Of a stretch of DNA of 9,667 nt, positions 1 to 7,600 are shown in pieces. This DNA is from an uncultured Pseudomonadota bacterium. GTDB lineage: Bacteria > Pseudomonadota > Alphaproteobacteria > RUG11792. The DNA lies in NCBI GenBank assembly GCA_902796745.1, contig CADBQC010000091.1:1-9667 (forward strand), written 5' to 3'. The notes below the pieces were generated by a model. The model was not told the DNA's origin and did no database searches. It saw only the letters and a program-made list of their open reading frames with translations. The position numbers and the translations under genes are program-made. The stretch's first letter is position 1, and each line of letters begins with the position of its first letter.

Positions 1-456
1 CAATCCAATACTGGAACCATTTTGTGCAGGCTTTACAACAAACGGATAATCGATATATTTTTTTACTTCCAGCAGATGTGAAGCTTCAGTCTCAAATCCC
101 TCGGCTACTCTCACTCCGCTATTTTTGACTATTTTTTTACAAACACTCTTATCAAAACATATAGCTGAACTTTGGACGCTACACCCACTATATGGAACAC
201 CAAATACTTCCAAAACTCCTTGAATTACGCCATCCTCCCCGCCAAAACCGTGAAGCATATTAAAAATAAAATCTGGATTAGCTTCATAAAGCTTACTAAC
301 CAGATATTTAAGGTCTTTCTTGACATCTATTTCTAAAACGTTATAGCCCATATTTCTTAGAATATTTGCGACGTTCTGCCCTGATGAAATTGAAATCTCG
401 CGCTCGGATGACCATCCTCCAAGCAAAACGGATATATTTCTTATGTTTTTGTTCAC
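1..456 (-). CDS. ddl: D-alanine--D-alanine ligase, N-terminal part (cut by the window edge)
   Basis: Cytoplasmic ATP-dependent ligase that joins two D-alanines for the peptidoglycan precursor pentapeptide. The window holds the first 152 codons; the gene continues past base 1. Seen in the translation: the N-terminal motif VLLGGWSSEREISISSG (residues 10-26, with the family's conserved Glu in SSERE), the signature HGFGGEDG (69-76), PYSGCSVQSSAICFDK (88-103), matching the PYTG...S...DK block, and the start of the ATP-grasp domain KPAQNGSSIG (142-151). The start is a GTG at 456-454: a TAG in the same frame lies about 30 bases upstream, and no in-frame ATG occurs before the first motif. The Shine-Dalgarno sequence is weak. 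The gene is divergent from the exported-protein gene at 774. An intact product implies that the cell still makes peptidoglycan precursors. The identity is firm; the exact start is less so. Confidence 0.93.
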   Translation of the reverse strand, partial: MNKNIRNISVLLGGWSSEREISISSGQNVANILRNMGYNVLEIDVKKDLKYLVSKLYEANPDFIFNMLHGFGGEDGVIQGVLEVFGVPYSGCSVQSSAICFDKSVCKKIVKNSGVRVAEGFETEASHLLEVKKYIDYPFVVKPAQNGSSIGL

Positions 457-701
457 AATTCTTTTGGTCTCAGTCCCTACGGAAAAAGGCTACCACTTCC
501 TAAAGTGATATACAAGCAATGTAATCAGTTAAAGAAAAAATCAGAGTACAGAATTACCAGACCTGTCTTTTGTTGAGCAACTGTGCCAATTTATCTAGTA
601 AGATATTCAAAAAATATTTTCATAGTTAACTCGGATATTTATGATCTCATGCCTACTGAGTGCATATACACAGATTATAAAGGATGATAATTTCATTTTT
701 A

Positions 702-716
702 TTAACTAAATGTTAA
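702..716. promoter_or_regulatory. CtrA-type box TTAA-N7-TTAA upstream of the 774 gene
   Basis: The sequence TTAACTAAATGTTAAC (702-717) contains TTAA, seven bases, then TTAA, and reads as an inverted repeat TTAAC-N5-GTTAA. This is the established consensus for CtrA, the cell-cycle response regulator of alphaproteobacteria. It ends 57 bases before the preferred ATG at 774, a typical promoter distance, and its right half TTAACA (713-718) could double as a -35 element, with TATAGA (734-739) as a weak -10 at a short spacing. The same arrangement occurs at 4582-4596 before another exported-protein gene. That CtrA binds here is inference. Confidence 0.6.
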
Positions 717-759
717 CAACTTTAATATAGCCTTATAGAAGGTGAGGATGCTTCTCAAT

Positions 760-765
760 AAGGAG
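760..765 (+). promoter_or_regulatory. Ribosome-binding site that decides the start at 774
   Basis: AAGGAG lies 8 bases before the ATG at 774 but only 2 bases before the ATG at 768 in the same frame. The spacing favours 774, dropping the first two residues of the longest frame. Confidence 0.75.
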
Positions 766-773
766 ATATGAAT

Positions 774-1238
774 ATGAAGTTTGCAAAAAAAATTATGTTG
801 ACGAGTTTTATTTCACTGTTTACGGTGGCATTTGCAAGTAGCGATATTTCCGATTTATCTGGAATTACTGAAAACAAATCCACAAATAAAGATGTGGATC
901 GAAAAATAGACGAGTTAAAATCATCCTTTGATAAGATATCTGCTGCGACAATGAAAGCAACCAGAGACCTTGCGAAAGCTGGAGCGGAATCAATGCAGGA
1001 TTCTTTAAAGACGGCAAATGACAGCATGATTTCACTTATGACGACGGTTTACGAATTGATTGCCCCAATAATTAAAACGCAAACGGTATATAAGTCAGTA
1101 GATGGGCAAAATTATGTTATTCCGACTGCATCCATATCTACCCGAGAGAAATTTGACATAGCTTCATTCAAGACTCTGAACGATCAAAAGCTAAAAGAAA
1201 AAAGTACTTCTGCAACTCCAGGCCAATCGCCAAAATAA
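774..1238 (+). CDS. Small predicted exported protein of unknown function
   Basis: A protein of 154 residues that I do not recognise. With the start at 774 it begins MKFAKKIMLTSFISLFTVAF, a classical Sec signal: a basic n-region, a hydrophobic core of about 14 residues, and a likely cut after the Ala of AFA-SSD near residue 22. The mature part is rich in Lys, Ser, Asp and Thr and looks mostly helical around residues 40-95 (for example the stretch DRKIDELKSSFDKISAATMK), followed by a region with VYKSVDGQNYVIPTASIS and a polar tail ending in PGQSPK. There is no cysteine, no lipobox and no further membrane segment, so a soluble periplasmic or secreted product is likely. It stands alone between ddl (divergent) and greA (87 bases downstream, same strand). 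The upstream CtrA-type box suggests regulated expression. That it is a real gene is supported by the signal peptide and the strong ribosome-binding site; its function is unknown. Confidence 0.85.
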   Translation: MKFAKKIMLTSFISLFTVAFASSDISDLSGITENKSTNKDVDRKIDELKSSFDKISAATMKATRDLAKAGAESMQDSLKTANDSMISLMTTVYELIAPIIKTQTVYKSVDGQNYVIPTASISTREKFDIASFKTLNDQKLKEKSTSATPGQSPK

Positions 1239-1325
1239 AAATTTACACATTTCTTGCTTGACTGTTGGCTAAATTATTTGGTAAACATATCCGGTTATGT
1301 GTGTTTATGAATTAGAATAGATATA

Positions 1326-1799
1326 ATGGATTCGTTTCCTATGACCCTTACTGGGTATAATAAATTACAAGCTGAGTTGCGATATTTGAAGAACAATGAG
1401 AGACCTCGAATAGTCGAGGCAATTGCTTCAGCTAGGGCGTTGGGTGATCTTTCTGAAAATGCAGAATATCATGCTGCAAAGGATAGGCAAGGGATGGTTG
1501 AAAGTAGGATCAATGACTTGGAGGATAAACTCAGCAAAGCTACAGTCATAGACGCGTCTCAAATTGTTTCGGACACCGTGAAATTTGGGGCAACCATTGA
1601 ATTGGTGGATGACGATACTGATATAACGTCAAAATTCCAAATCGTAGGCAGTGATGAAGCTGATGTTAAAAATGGTCTTTTGCCAATCACTTCACCCCTT
1701 GCTAAAACTTTAATTGGAAAAAAAGCAGGAGACTCTTTGGAAGTACGCGCACCAAATGGAGTAAAGAGTTACACCGTTGTGAATATCAGTTATGTTTGA
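1326..1799 (+). CDS. greA: Transcription elongation factor GreA
   Basis: GreA enters the secondary channel of RNA polymerase and stimulates cleavage of backtracked RNA, rescuing stalled complexes. The 157-residue length fits the family. The N-terminal coiled-coil domain is clear: FPMTLTGYNKLQAELRYLK (4-22) and the tip signature GDLSENAEYHAAK (40-52), with the acidic tip residues Asp41 and Glu44 at the same positions as in Escherichia coli GreA. The C-terminal FKBP-like domain shows VKFGATIELVDDD (about 85-97), FQIVGSDEAD and the block ISPLAKTLIGKKAGDSLEV-like stretch (about 140-160 in family terms; here ITSPLAKTLIGKKAGD). The start at 1326 fits the family pattern MxxxPMT; a second ATG at 1341 would lose this. 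No strong Shine-Dalgarno sequence precedes it. A possible -35 TTGACT (1258-1263) lies upstream, with TAAACA (1282-1287) as a poor -10, so it may have its own promoter. No convincing terminator follows. Confidence 0.97.
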   Translation: MDSFPMTLTGYNKLQAELRYLKNNERPRIVEAIASARALGDLSENAEYHAAKDRQGMVESRINDLEDKLSKATVIDASQIVSDTVKFGATIELVDDDTDITSKFQIVGSDEADVKNGLLPITSPLAKTLIGKKAGDSLEVRAPNGVKSYTVVNISYV

Positions 1800-2579
1800 G
1801 TATGATTAACTCCAGCAAACTTCTTATTTCAAACGCAAATGTGCACATTTTCTATCAACCGTCATCTACATTAGTGGAATTGCTTCCTTGTTGCATAATG
1901 TATTTCATCGTTTGATTTGCTCAGACAAATTCTTTAATCCAGTGCGTGATTGGCTTGTATTTATAATTTTTATTGAAAATTTAGCTTATAATTCTATCAA
2001 TTTTTTGAAATCCGCGTACTTCTAAATGTAAATGCCGTAACTGCGGGATTCCGTCCTTTTCTATTTTTTGCATTTATGTCGTTGTGTTCATAATCATTGA
2101 TTGAATGCAAAATCCACCTCCTTTCACTTTCTGACCTTCTTAGAAGGTAAATTATTTTTGTAAGACATCCATATATGTCTGTCAATTTTTACTGCCCATT
2201 AATATGCGAACCGTCGATGTATCTATAAATCCCACCTTTTCTCTTTCTATAAAATCCAGAACAATGTCCTAGAATCTTGTTTTTGTTTCTATTAAGAGCA
2301 ACTTCGTTATAGTGCAAGCAAGCCTATCCATACTTCGTATTTCACCGTGTTCTACCGTTTTAGCGACTTTAGCTTTTGCAATTAACTCTTTTTAAATTTT
2401 AAAATAATTTCTGTTCCATTGTAGGGGTGAAACGTCTTCAAGAAGCTGAATTTACGTATTTTTAACACCTTTTTAGTATGCTTTTACTATTATATTTATG
2501 TCATATTTATATGTTTGATAATTTCTTATAAATATACTATTATTTTGTGATTTTATTACCTTTTATTAATTATTCGCAT
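1800..2579. other. Gene-poor AT-rich stretch with doubtful decayed reading frames
   Basis: Nearly 780 bases with no intact gene that I can support, between greA and the decayed duplicate. On the minus strand, from about 2456 down to 1997, short open frames follow one another with one apparent frameshift near 2270-2310 and stops near 2385 and 2190. They include pieces such as RKGGIYRYIDGSHINGQ and, after a stop, a 62-codon frame ending at 1997. This could be a long-decayed gene, but I recognise no family in it, and chance open frames are equally possible. The most AT-rich part is about 2460-2570. The 14-bp palindrome at 1837-1850 is listed separately. Confidence 0.4.
1837..1850. repeat. Perfect 14-bp palindrome downstream of greA
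   Basis: AAATGTGCACATTT is a perfect palindrome without a loop, 37 bases after the greA stop. It has too little G+C and no T-run to be a normal terminator, so it could be a protein-binding site or chance. Function unknown. Confidence 0.4.
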
Positions 2580-2770
2580 CCACAATACTCAGATATTGAG
2601 ATAAAGCTTCATTAAATTTCTCATATCTTTAATGCAAATGGCTGGCATTGGCACGGAAGTTACAGAAAGTTGATAACGAAACAAAAAAATTTGTCTCTTT
2701 AATAGAAGATAGGAACATCTCAGATTCTTGTATGTCTCCGCTTAGTGCAAATGAGCAACTTAGAGCATAG
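2580..2770 (+). pseudogene. Decayed, inverted partial copy of the 545-residue coiled-coil protein gene
   Basis: Reading the plus strand from 2639 gives LALARKLQKVDNETKKF followed by VSLIEDRNISDSCMSPLSAN, then a TAG at 2768-2770. The intact minus-strand gene at 2888-4525 encodes, at its residues 73-107, LAQELQKVDNETKNF followed by ASLREGNDISDSGMSSLDAK. At the DNA level the two share a 17-base exact run (AAAGTTGATAACGAAAC, 2665-2681) and are by eye about three quarters identical over roughly 115 bases (2635-2750). A one-base insertion near 2643 relative to the intact gene shifts the frame, so the upstream QMA reads in another frame. Weaker similarity may continue left to about 2580 (CACAA...GATAAAG) and right to about 2800 (AGAAAT...GCA...TGTT), with deletions. 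No start codon or signal peptide survives. The limits are approximate. Confidence 0.8.
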
Positions 2771-2823
2771 ATCCCTCAATGTTACCATCTTTGCTCAGAA
2801 ATGCAGTTTTTCTATGTTCTGCG

Positions 2824-2871
2824 AAACAAAAACAAATACCGAAAACGTCACAGTAAAGGACATCTTCGGTA
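2824..2871 (-). terminator. Likely rho-independent terminator of the coiled-coil protein gene
   Basis: Read on the minus strand, TACCGAA (2871-2865) pairs with TTCGGTA (2843-2837). An imperfect inner stem uses GAC/GTC, and the hairpin is followed directly by the T-rich tract TTTGTTTTTGTTT. It lies 17 bases after the stop codon at 2888-2890, the expected place. The long interior with mismatches makes it weaker than a textbook terminator. Confidence 0.55.
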
Positions 2872-2887
2872 AACCATATGAACTTTA

Positions 2888-4525
2888 TTAACGTCTTTTA
2901 TCTAAGAGTCGTTGTGCTGTAATAACATCTTTATCATCTTCATAAGCTTTTATACGTGCGCTATTTGCATTGTACTGTGCTTCCAGCTCTGTGTATGATC
3001 CTCCGGAAGCTTTTATTTTTGTTTCTACCTCAGAAATCTTAGCGGTTGCTGCGTCTATAGCAGTCTGCCGTTGAGGGTTCGGAACATTTTGGGTACGTCT
3101 GCCGACTCGTTGTGATATAGTTGCTGGCATTTGATTTGCCTTTGCTAACTCTTCTTCTGCTTTTTTCTTTTCTTCTTCAAGCTGTGCGATTACCTCTTTA
3201 TTCTTTGCTTTCTCAGTGTCTATCTTTTGCTTTAATTCCTCATTTTTCTTTTTCAGAATTTTTAATTCCTCAATTTTTTCACGCGTTTCCTTGGAAATTT
3301 TTTTAGCTTTTAGCTCATCTGCCGAAATCGTCGATGGATCAAGCGCAGATAACCGAATAAAGCAATCCTCTACTTTATCAAGCTGATCTAAAAATCTCTG
3401 GTCAAAATCTTCCTCATACATTTTTGCAGCTCGGACGCCACGTTCTAATTCAAGTGTTTTTAGTTTTTCTTCATTTTCCTTTAAACGTGTTTCGAATTCT
3501 GAATAATCGCTACCTAGCGCTTTTCCTTCTTCTATTTTTTTATTTAACTCAGCATTTTCTTCTGTAAGCCTTTTTATCATAGCCAGTTGCTCTTTCATCG
3601 TCGGAGTAATCATCCTGTCGCGGTCGTTAGATATAGACTGAATTGTTTTCCTTATCTCATCAACTTTTTGAGCAACTTCTAATCTTTTTGCTAACAATTT
3701 TTTCAGCAATTCCGAATTTATAATCACTCGTCCTTCTGAATATTTAACTGGAATTCCAACTTGAGGTCTATCAGAAAGATCGTCACCACGATCGAACCGC
3801 TCTAATCCATTCTCTTTCAAAAATTCTGAATAAGTTGTTAATTCACAAAGCTTCAAGCTCTCCAAATCCTTTTTTGTGGCCTCATCGTAGTTTATAAGCC
3901 CTTCAAAAGCATACTTTATTGTATCGACAAAAGCCTTGTCATCTAGAGCTCTACTTTTTAGAATAGCCTGATTAACTAGTACGCCAGATATCCCGTCAAC
4001 TTTTCCCTCAATGATTGGCAACAAGGTTTCATTTGTTACAAGTAAAGATGCGCTCCATCCTCCATCCGTAGCATGTGGCACTTCCATCCAATATCCTGGT
4101 TCCAAACATGACGTAAATGCTTTTGGATTTCTAAAAAATTCAGATGCGTTTACTTCATTTAACTTAAGGGCTTTTATATCTTCAAGCTTCTTAGGTTCTC
4201 CCTTTGCATCAAGCGAAGACATCCCAGAATCGGAAATATCGTTTCCCTCTCTTAAGGAGGCAAAATTTTTCGTTTCGTTATCAACTTTCTGCAACTCTTG
4301 AGCTAATTCCGCCATTTGATTCTCAACAGATGGAACATCTTTATCCTTTCCATCAGCTGTTTGTGCTTTTGGTTCAGCATCTACAGGAATATCACTTTTT
4401 TCAGTTACAACAGTTTTCTCCGAGCTATCAGCATTTGCTGTCGCATTTACTTTTTCTGCAACATCACCAGCAAATACAGATGAACCATATAATATAGCAA
4501 ACACAGAAACGATAAACTTACGCAT
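2888..4525 (-). CDS. Predicted exported coiled-coil protein of unknown function
   Basis: I do not recognise a family. The longest frame starts at 4648, but the ATG at 4525 is preferred: it is preceded by GAGG at 8 bases and begins a clean signal peptide, MRKFIVSVFAILYGSSVFAG, with a likely cut after SVFA (residue 19). The product is then 545 residues. After the signal come an acidic, Ala/Lys-rich low-complexity segment (about 20-70), a short helical part (70-125), and a more globular region with aromatic and Gly residues (about 128-270, including YWMEVPHATDGGW). Then there are long heptad-like, Lys/Glu-rich coiled coils (about 271-365 and 400-465), a basic/polar linker (465-488) and a final helix to KRR. 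Cysteines are at 140, 227 and 388. It follows the efflux permease gene after a 128-base gap, with its own CtrA-type box and leader inverted repeat, so it is probably a separate transcription unit. A degraded paralogue lies just beyond its 3' end. A periplasmic scaffold or a secreted host-interaction protein are possible, untested roles. Confidence 0.85.
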   Translation of the reverse strand: MRKFIVSVFAILYGSSVFAGDVAEKVNATANADSSEKTVVTEKSDIPVDAEPKAQTADGKDKDVPSVENQMAELAQELQKVDNETKNFASLREGNDISDSGMSSLDAKGEPKKLEDIKALKLNEVNASEFFRNPKAFTSCLEPGYWMEVPHATDGGWSASLLVTNETLLPIIEGKVDGISGVLVNQAILKSRALDDKAFVDTIKYAFEGLINYDEATKKDLESLKLCELTTYSEFLKENGLERFDRGDDLSDRPQVGIPVKYSEGRVIINSELLKKLLAKRLEVAQKVDEIRKTIQSISNDRDRMITPTMKEQLAMIKRLTEENAELNKKIEEGKALGSDYSEFETRLKENEEKLKTLELERGVRAAKMYEEDFDQRFLDQLDKVEDCFIRLSALDPSTISADELKAKKISKETREKIEELKILKKKNEELKQKIDTEKAKNKEVIAQLEEEKKKAEEELAKANQMPATISQRVGRRTQNVPNPQRQTAIDAATAKISEVETKIKASGGSYTELEAQYNANSARIKAYEDDKDVITAQRLLDKRR

Positions 4526-4533
4526 CTTAAAAA

Positions 4534-4537
4534 CCTC
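4534..4537 (-). promoter_or_regulatory. Ribosome-binding site that decides the start at 4525
   Basis: GAGG on the minus strand lies 8 bases before the ATG at 4525, the same spacing as at the 774 gene. It supports starting at the signal peptide rather than at the ATG at 4648. Most of it falls in the paired part of the leader inverted repeat. Confidence 0.65.
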
Positions 4538-4581
4538 TTCGCACGTTCGTACACTCTTAGTCCAAGGATAAATAAAAATAT

Positions 4582-4596
4582 TTAACAATTCGTTAA
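4582..4596. promoter_or_regulatory. CtrA-type box TTAA-N7-TTAA upstream of the coiled-coil protein gene
   Basis: TTAACAATTCGTTAAC (4582-4597) has the same form, TTAAC-N5-GTTAA, as the box at 702-716, and its near edge is 56 bases from the preferred start codon. A transcript driven from here would start downstream of the box, inside the loop of the leader inverted repeat. AT-rich sequence in the right place (minus strand, about 4565-4580) could hold a -10 element, but no clear hexamer stands out. Recognition by CtrA is inferred from the consensus. Confidence 0.6.
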
Positions 4597-4653
4597 CGCG
4601 CGAAGAGTTTTTTACAATATCAACTTCATATCGATGAAAAAAACTCACAATTT

Positions 4654-7600
4654 TCAGGAATGATGTTTCTTGTCCGATATTCGTCCAGCTATGCTGTAAA
4701 TTCTAAGCAATGCCACTTTCGTTTTTGCAAAACTCCATTGCGATATATACGTGTATACAACAGGGACAATGAATATCGTAAATACAGTTCCGACAATCAT
4801 GCCCCCCACAATGACTGCTCCCAAAGGTATACGTAATTCACAACCAGCGCCTCTAGCTAGAGCGAGAGGCAAAGAACCAAGAACCATCGCAAACGTTGTC
4901 ATCAAAACCGGACGCAAACGCATTATGGCAGCCTCTTTTATAGCTTCCCTATAGGTTTTCCCCTTTGCTACTAATTTATTCGCAAAATCGACAATTAAGA
5001 TACCATGCTTGGTTATCAAACCTATTAAAGTTAAAAAACCAATATTAGAAAACATGTTTATTGTGCCATCAATGCAAGCAAGTGTAATTACCCCACCGAC
5101 TAGCGTTAATGGTACTGTCAGCATTATTATGAGGGGATCCTTCCAGCTTTCGAATTGGGCAGCCATGACTAAATATATAAAACCCAACGCGAGTAGGAAG
5201 ATCATCGCCATTGTATTTGATTCTGTCAGAAAACGCTTTGTTTCATCCACAAAATCTATATAAACATCTTCAGGCAATGTCTTGTGGGCAACAGTTCTTA
5301 TCACGTCTATTGCATCACCCAAGGATACTGTCGGTTGTAAAAATGGTACCACAGTACAAGACCTTGTTCTGTTATAGCGATATATCGTGACAGGCCCAGT
5401 TCGAGCATACACATTTATGAGCTCAGCAATTGGTATTAAAAATTCTTCACGATCGTTATATGCCTTCACGTATATATCAGTCAGCTGATCAGGAGACCGC
5501 TTATCTTCTTCCGTTATCTCAACCATGACGTCATGTAACTTGTTTTCACGTTTGAACTTAGTAGCAACACGACCTTGTATCAATCCAGAAATCGTGCTCG
5601 CTATAGCTTTCGGATCTATATGCAATAACGCTGCTTTTTCACGATTTATTTCAATGGTATAGTCCTCTGCTTCATTGTTATTCATAGTCCGAACATTACT
5701 CGCTATGCCTGTAGCGAGTATTTCTTGTATTAGGTTATCCGATAACTCACGCAACTCTCTATGCGATTTATTTCCTCTTACGACAAAAGAAACATAACGG
5801 GAACTATTGTCACCACTGCCACGCCCGGCCGTGAATTTTACGTCAATTCCAGAAACTTCATTGCTTTTTAATGAAACATCTTTCATTATCTCTTCGGTTG
5901 TTCTTCCGCATCTATCTTTTATTATCGCAACCCCTTCAAATGTTGGATTTGTTATAACATACTGTCTGGACTCTATTTCTGGAAATTGCCCCAAAACTTT
6001 ATCTATTGCATCAACATAACGCTGTGTATATTTCAGCGTAGCTGTTTGTGGAGCGTGTCCTTCATAGCTGAACATACCAACATCTTGATACGGTTTCTGC
6101 TCACTCGGCATAAAAGCGTATATAAAGTAGCCAAAAGCAGAAAATAATACCGCTAGCATTAGTGCTCTTTTTCTGTTATTCAAAATCTTTTCAAGGGTAT
6201 CTGCGTATTTTTTTTCAACCTGCGATAGCCATTCAGAAGCGTTCAACTTCGACACATAATTTTTCAATAGCAATAAGTAAGGATTTTTTGTTTTCCATTT
6301 CCTTTCTTGTCCTTCCTCTACTAAAGTTCTTGAACACATCATAGGAGATAATGTCAATGCGACAAAACCAGAGAGCAACACAGCGCCTGCCAAAGTTATT
6401 GAAAATTCCTTTAAATATTTTCCTGTTTCCCCCTGTGCTAGGGCTACTGGGGCATAAACCGCACATAATGTCAAAGTCATTGCTATAACTGCAAAACTAA
6501 CTTCTTTGGTTCCTTCTATAGCCGCTTTTAATGGAGTCAAACCACGCTCTATATACTTGTAAACATTCTCTAAGACGACTATAGCATCGTCTACAACTAA
6601 TCCTATCGCAAGAACCATGCTCATCAAAGTCATGCTATTTATGGTAAATCCGCAAACGTACATAATAAACAATGCGCCAATTAAGGAAATTGGCACCGTT
6701 ACTAATGGAATTAGGGCTGCTCTAACCGAACGTAAAAATACGAAGACAACTAAAACGACAAGCAGAATAGCCTCAAATATCGTGCGGTAAACCTCATGCA
6801 ATGAACGTTCTATAAATGTCGTACTATCGTATGCAATGCTAAACTTGACGCCCGATGGGATTTGTCGCAGTACCTCTTCATATTTCGCTTTTACACCTCG
6901 AGCAACTTGTATCGGGTTTGCTGCGGATTGAGAAATAATCGACAATGTCACGACCTTTTCGCCATTAAATCTAGCCATAACTCTTTTGTTACTCTTGTCG
7001 AGCACAGTCTCACCGACATCTTTCAGTTTCACAACCGTATTTGCTTTATTGACAATTGGAATCTCCATAAATTCTTCAGGGCTTTGCAAATCTGCAACGG
7101 TAGTCACAACGTATTCCCGATCCTGGTTTACAATCTTGCCAGCAGGACTTTCAATATTTTGCTTCTCAAGTGCGTTTGCAACGTCCAAAACTGTAAGATT
7201 GTAGAAAGCCATCTTTTGCGGGTCTAGTTTCACAGACATCTGATAATCTCCAGAGCCGTATACATCCACCCTAGCAACTCCAGGAACTGCTTCAAGTGCA
7301 TGGCTTATTTCATTCTGCGCATATGCATACAATTCACTTTCACTTAATTTACTACTAATCAATGCGAGGGAAACTATTGATTTTTCATTTGAGCCGGCTT
7401 TCGTCAATATGGGCCTTTGCGCAGCATCAGGAAACTGGTCTTCTCTTTTACTCAATCTATCTCTAATTTCATTTGTTGCAGAATCAAGATCTCGTCCTTC
7501 AGCAATTTCTATTGAGACTTCACTAGTTTCGCTATCACTCTTTGATGTTATCGTTTCTATCCCTTCAATTCCGGCAACTGCTTCTTCAATAACACGAGTA

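Larger units (their letters stand above)
457..773. other. Divergent intergenic region between ddl and the exported-protein gene
   Basis: About 317 bases without a credible gene on either strand. It must contain the promoters of ddl (leftward) and of the gene starting at 774 (rightward). The part next to 774 holds the TTAA-N7-TTAA box at 702-716 and a strong Shine-Dalgarno sequence at 760-765. A small hairpin, CACTT-CCTA-AAGTG (494-507), lies just upstream of ddl and is too short to interpret. I could not place convincing -10/-35 pairs for ddl. Confidence 0.6.
4528..4614 (-). repeat. Long imperfect inverted repeat in the leader of the coiled-coil protein gene
   Basis: The arms 4528-4547 and 4595-4614 match at 18 of 20 positions when one is reverse-complemented; a central run of 13 consecutive pairs includes one G-U. 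The intervening loop is 47 bases. On the minus strand the second arm contains the gene's GAGG ribosome-binding site, so the RNA hairpin would cover it. The second arm ends in TTTTT, so termination after the stem is also possible, although the loop is long for that. A small terminal-inverted-repeat element is another reading, but I see no target-site duplication beyond the TA ends. Confidence 0.75.

Noticed and set aside
755..1027. 90-codon minus-strand frame overlapping the small exported-protein gene
   Set aside because: Antisense to a gene with a signal peptide and a strong ribosome-binding site; no independent support.
1284..1306. Weak dyad ACATA...TATGT followed by GTGTTT between the small exported-protein gene and greA, as a terminator
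   Set aside because: Only five A/T-rich pairs and no real T-run. It also overlaps the region where a greA promoter would be expected.
2462..2476. Near-match to the CtrA-type box (TTAA-N7-TTAG) on the plus strand, upstream of the pseudogene
   Set aside because: One base off the consensus in very AT-rich sequence. Its distance to any remnant start codon does not fit the 56-57 base spacing of the two good boxes.
4011..4497. Plus-strand open frames opposite the coiled-coil protein gene
   Set aside because: They are antisense to a well-supported coding region with a signal peptide, have no ribosome-binding site, and have compositions typical of antisense shadow frames.
4526..4648. Extended N-terminus of the coiled-coil protein from the ATG at 4648
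   Set aside because: It would put 41 unrelated residues before a perfect signal peptide. It has no Shine-Dalgarno sequence near 4648, and the region contains the CtrA-type box and the inverted repeat.
4633..4656. T-rich run just after the permease stop codon as a terminator
   Set aside because: The only pairing nearby is a 6-bp A/T stem (TGAAAA/TTTTCA), which would not be stable enough.
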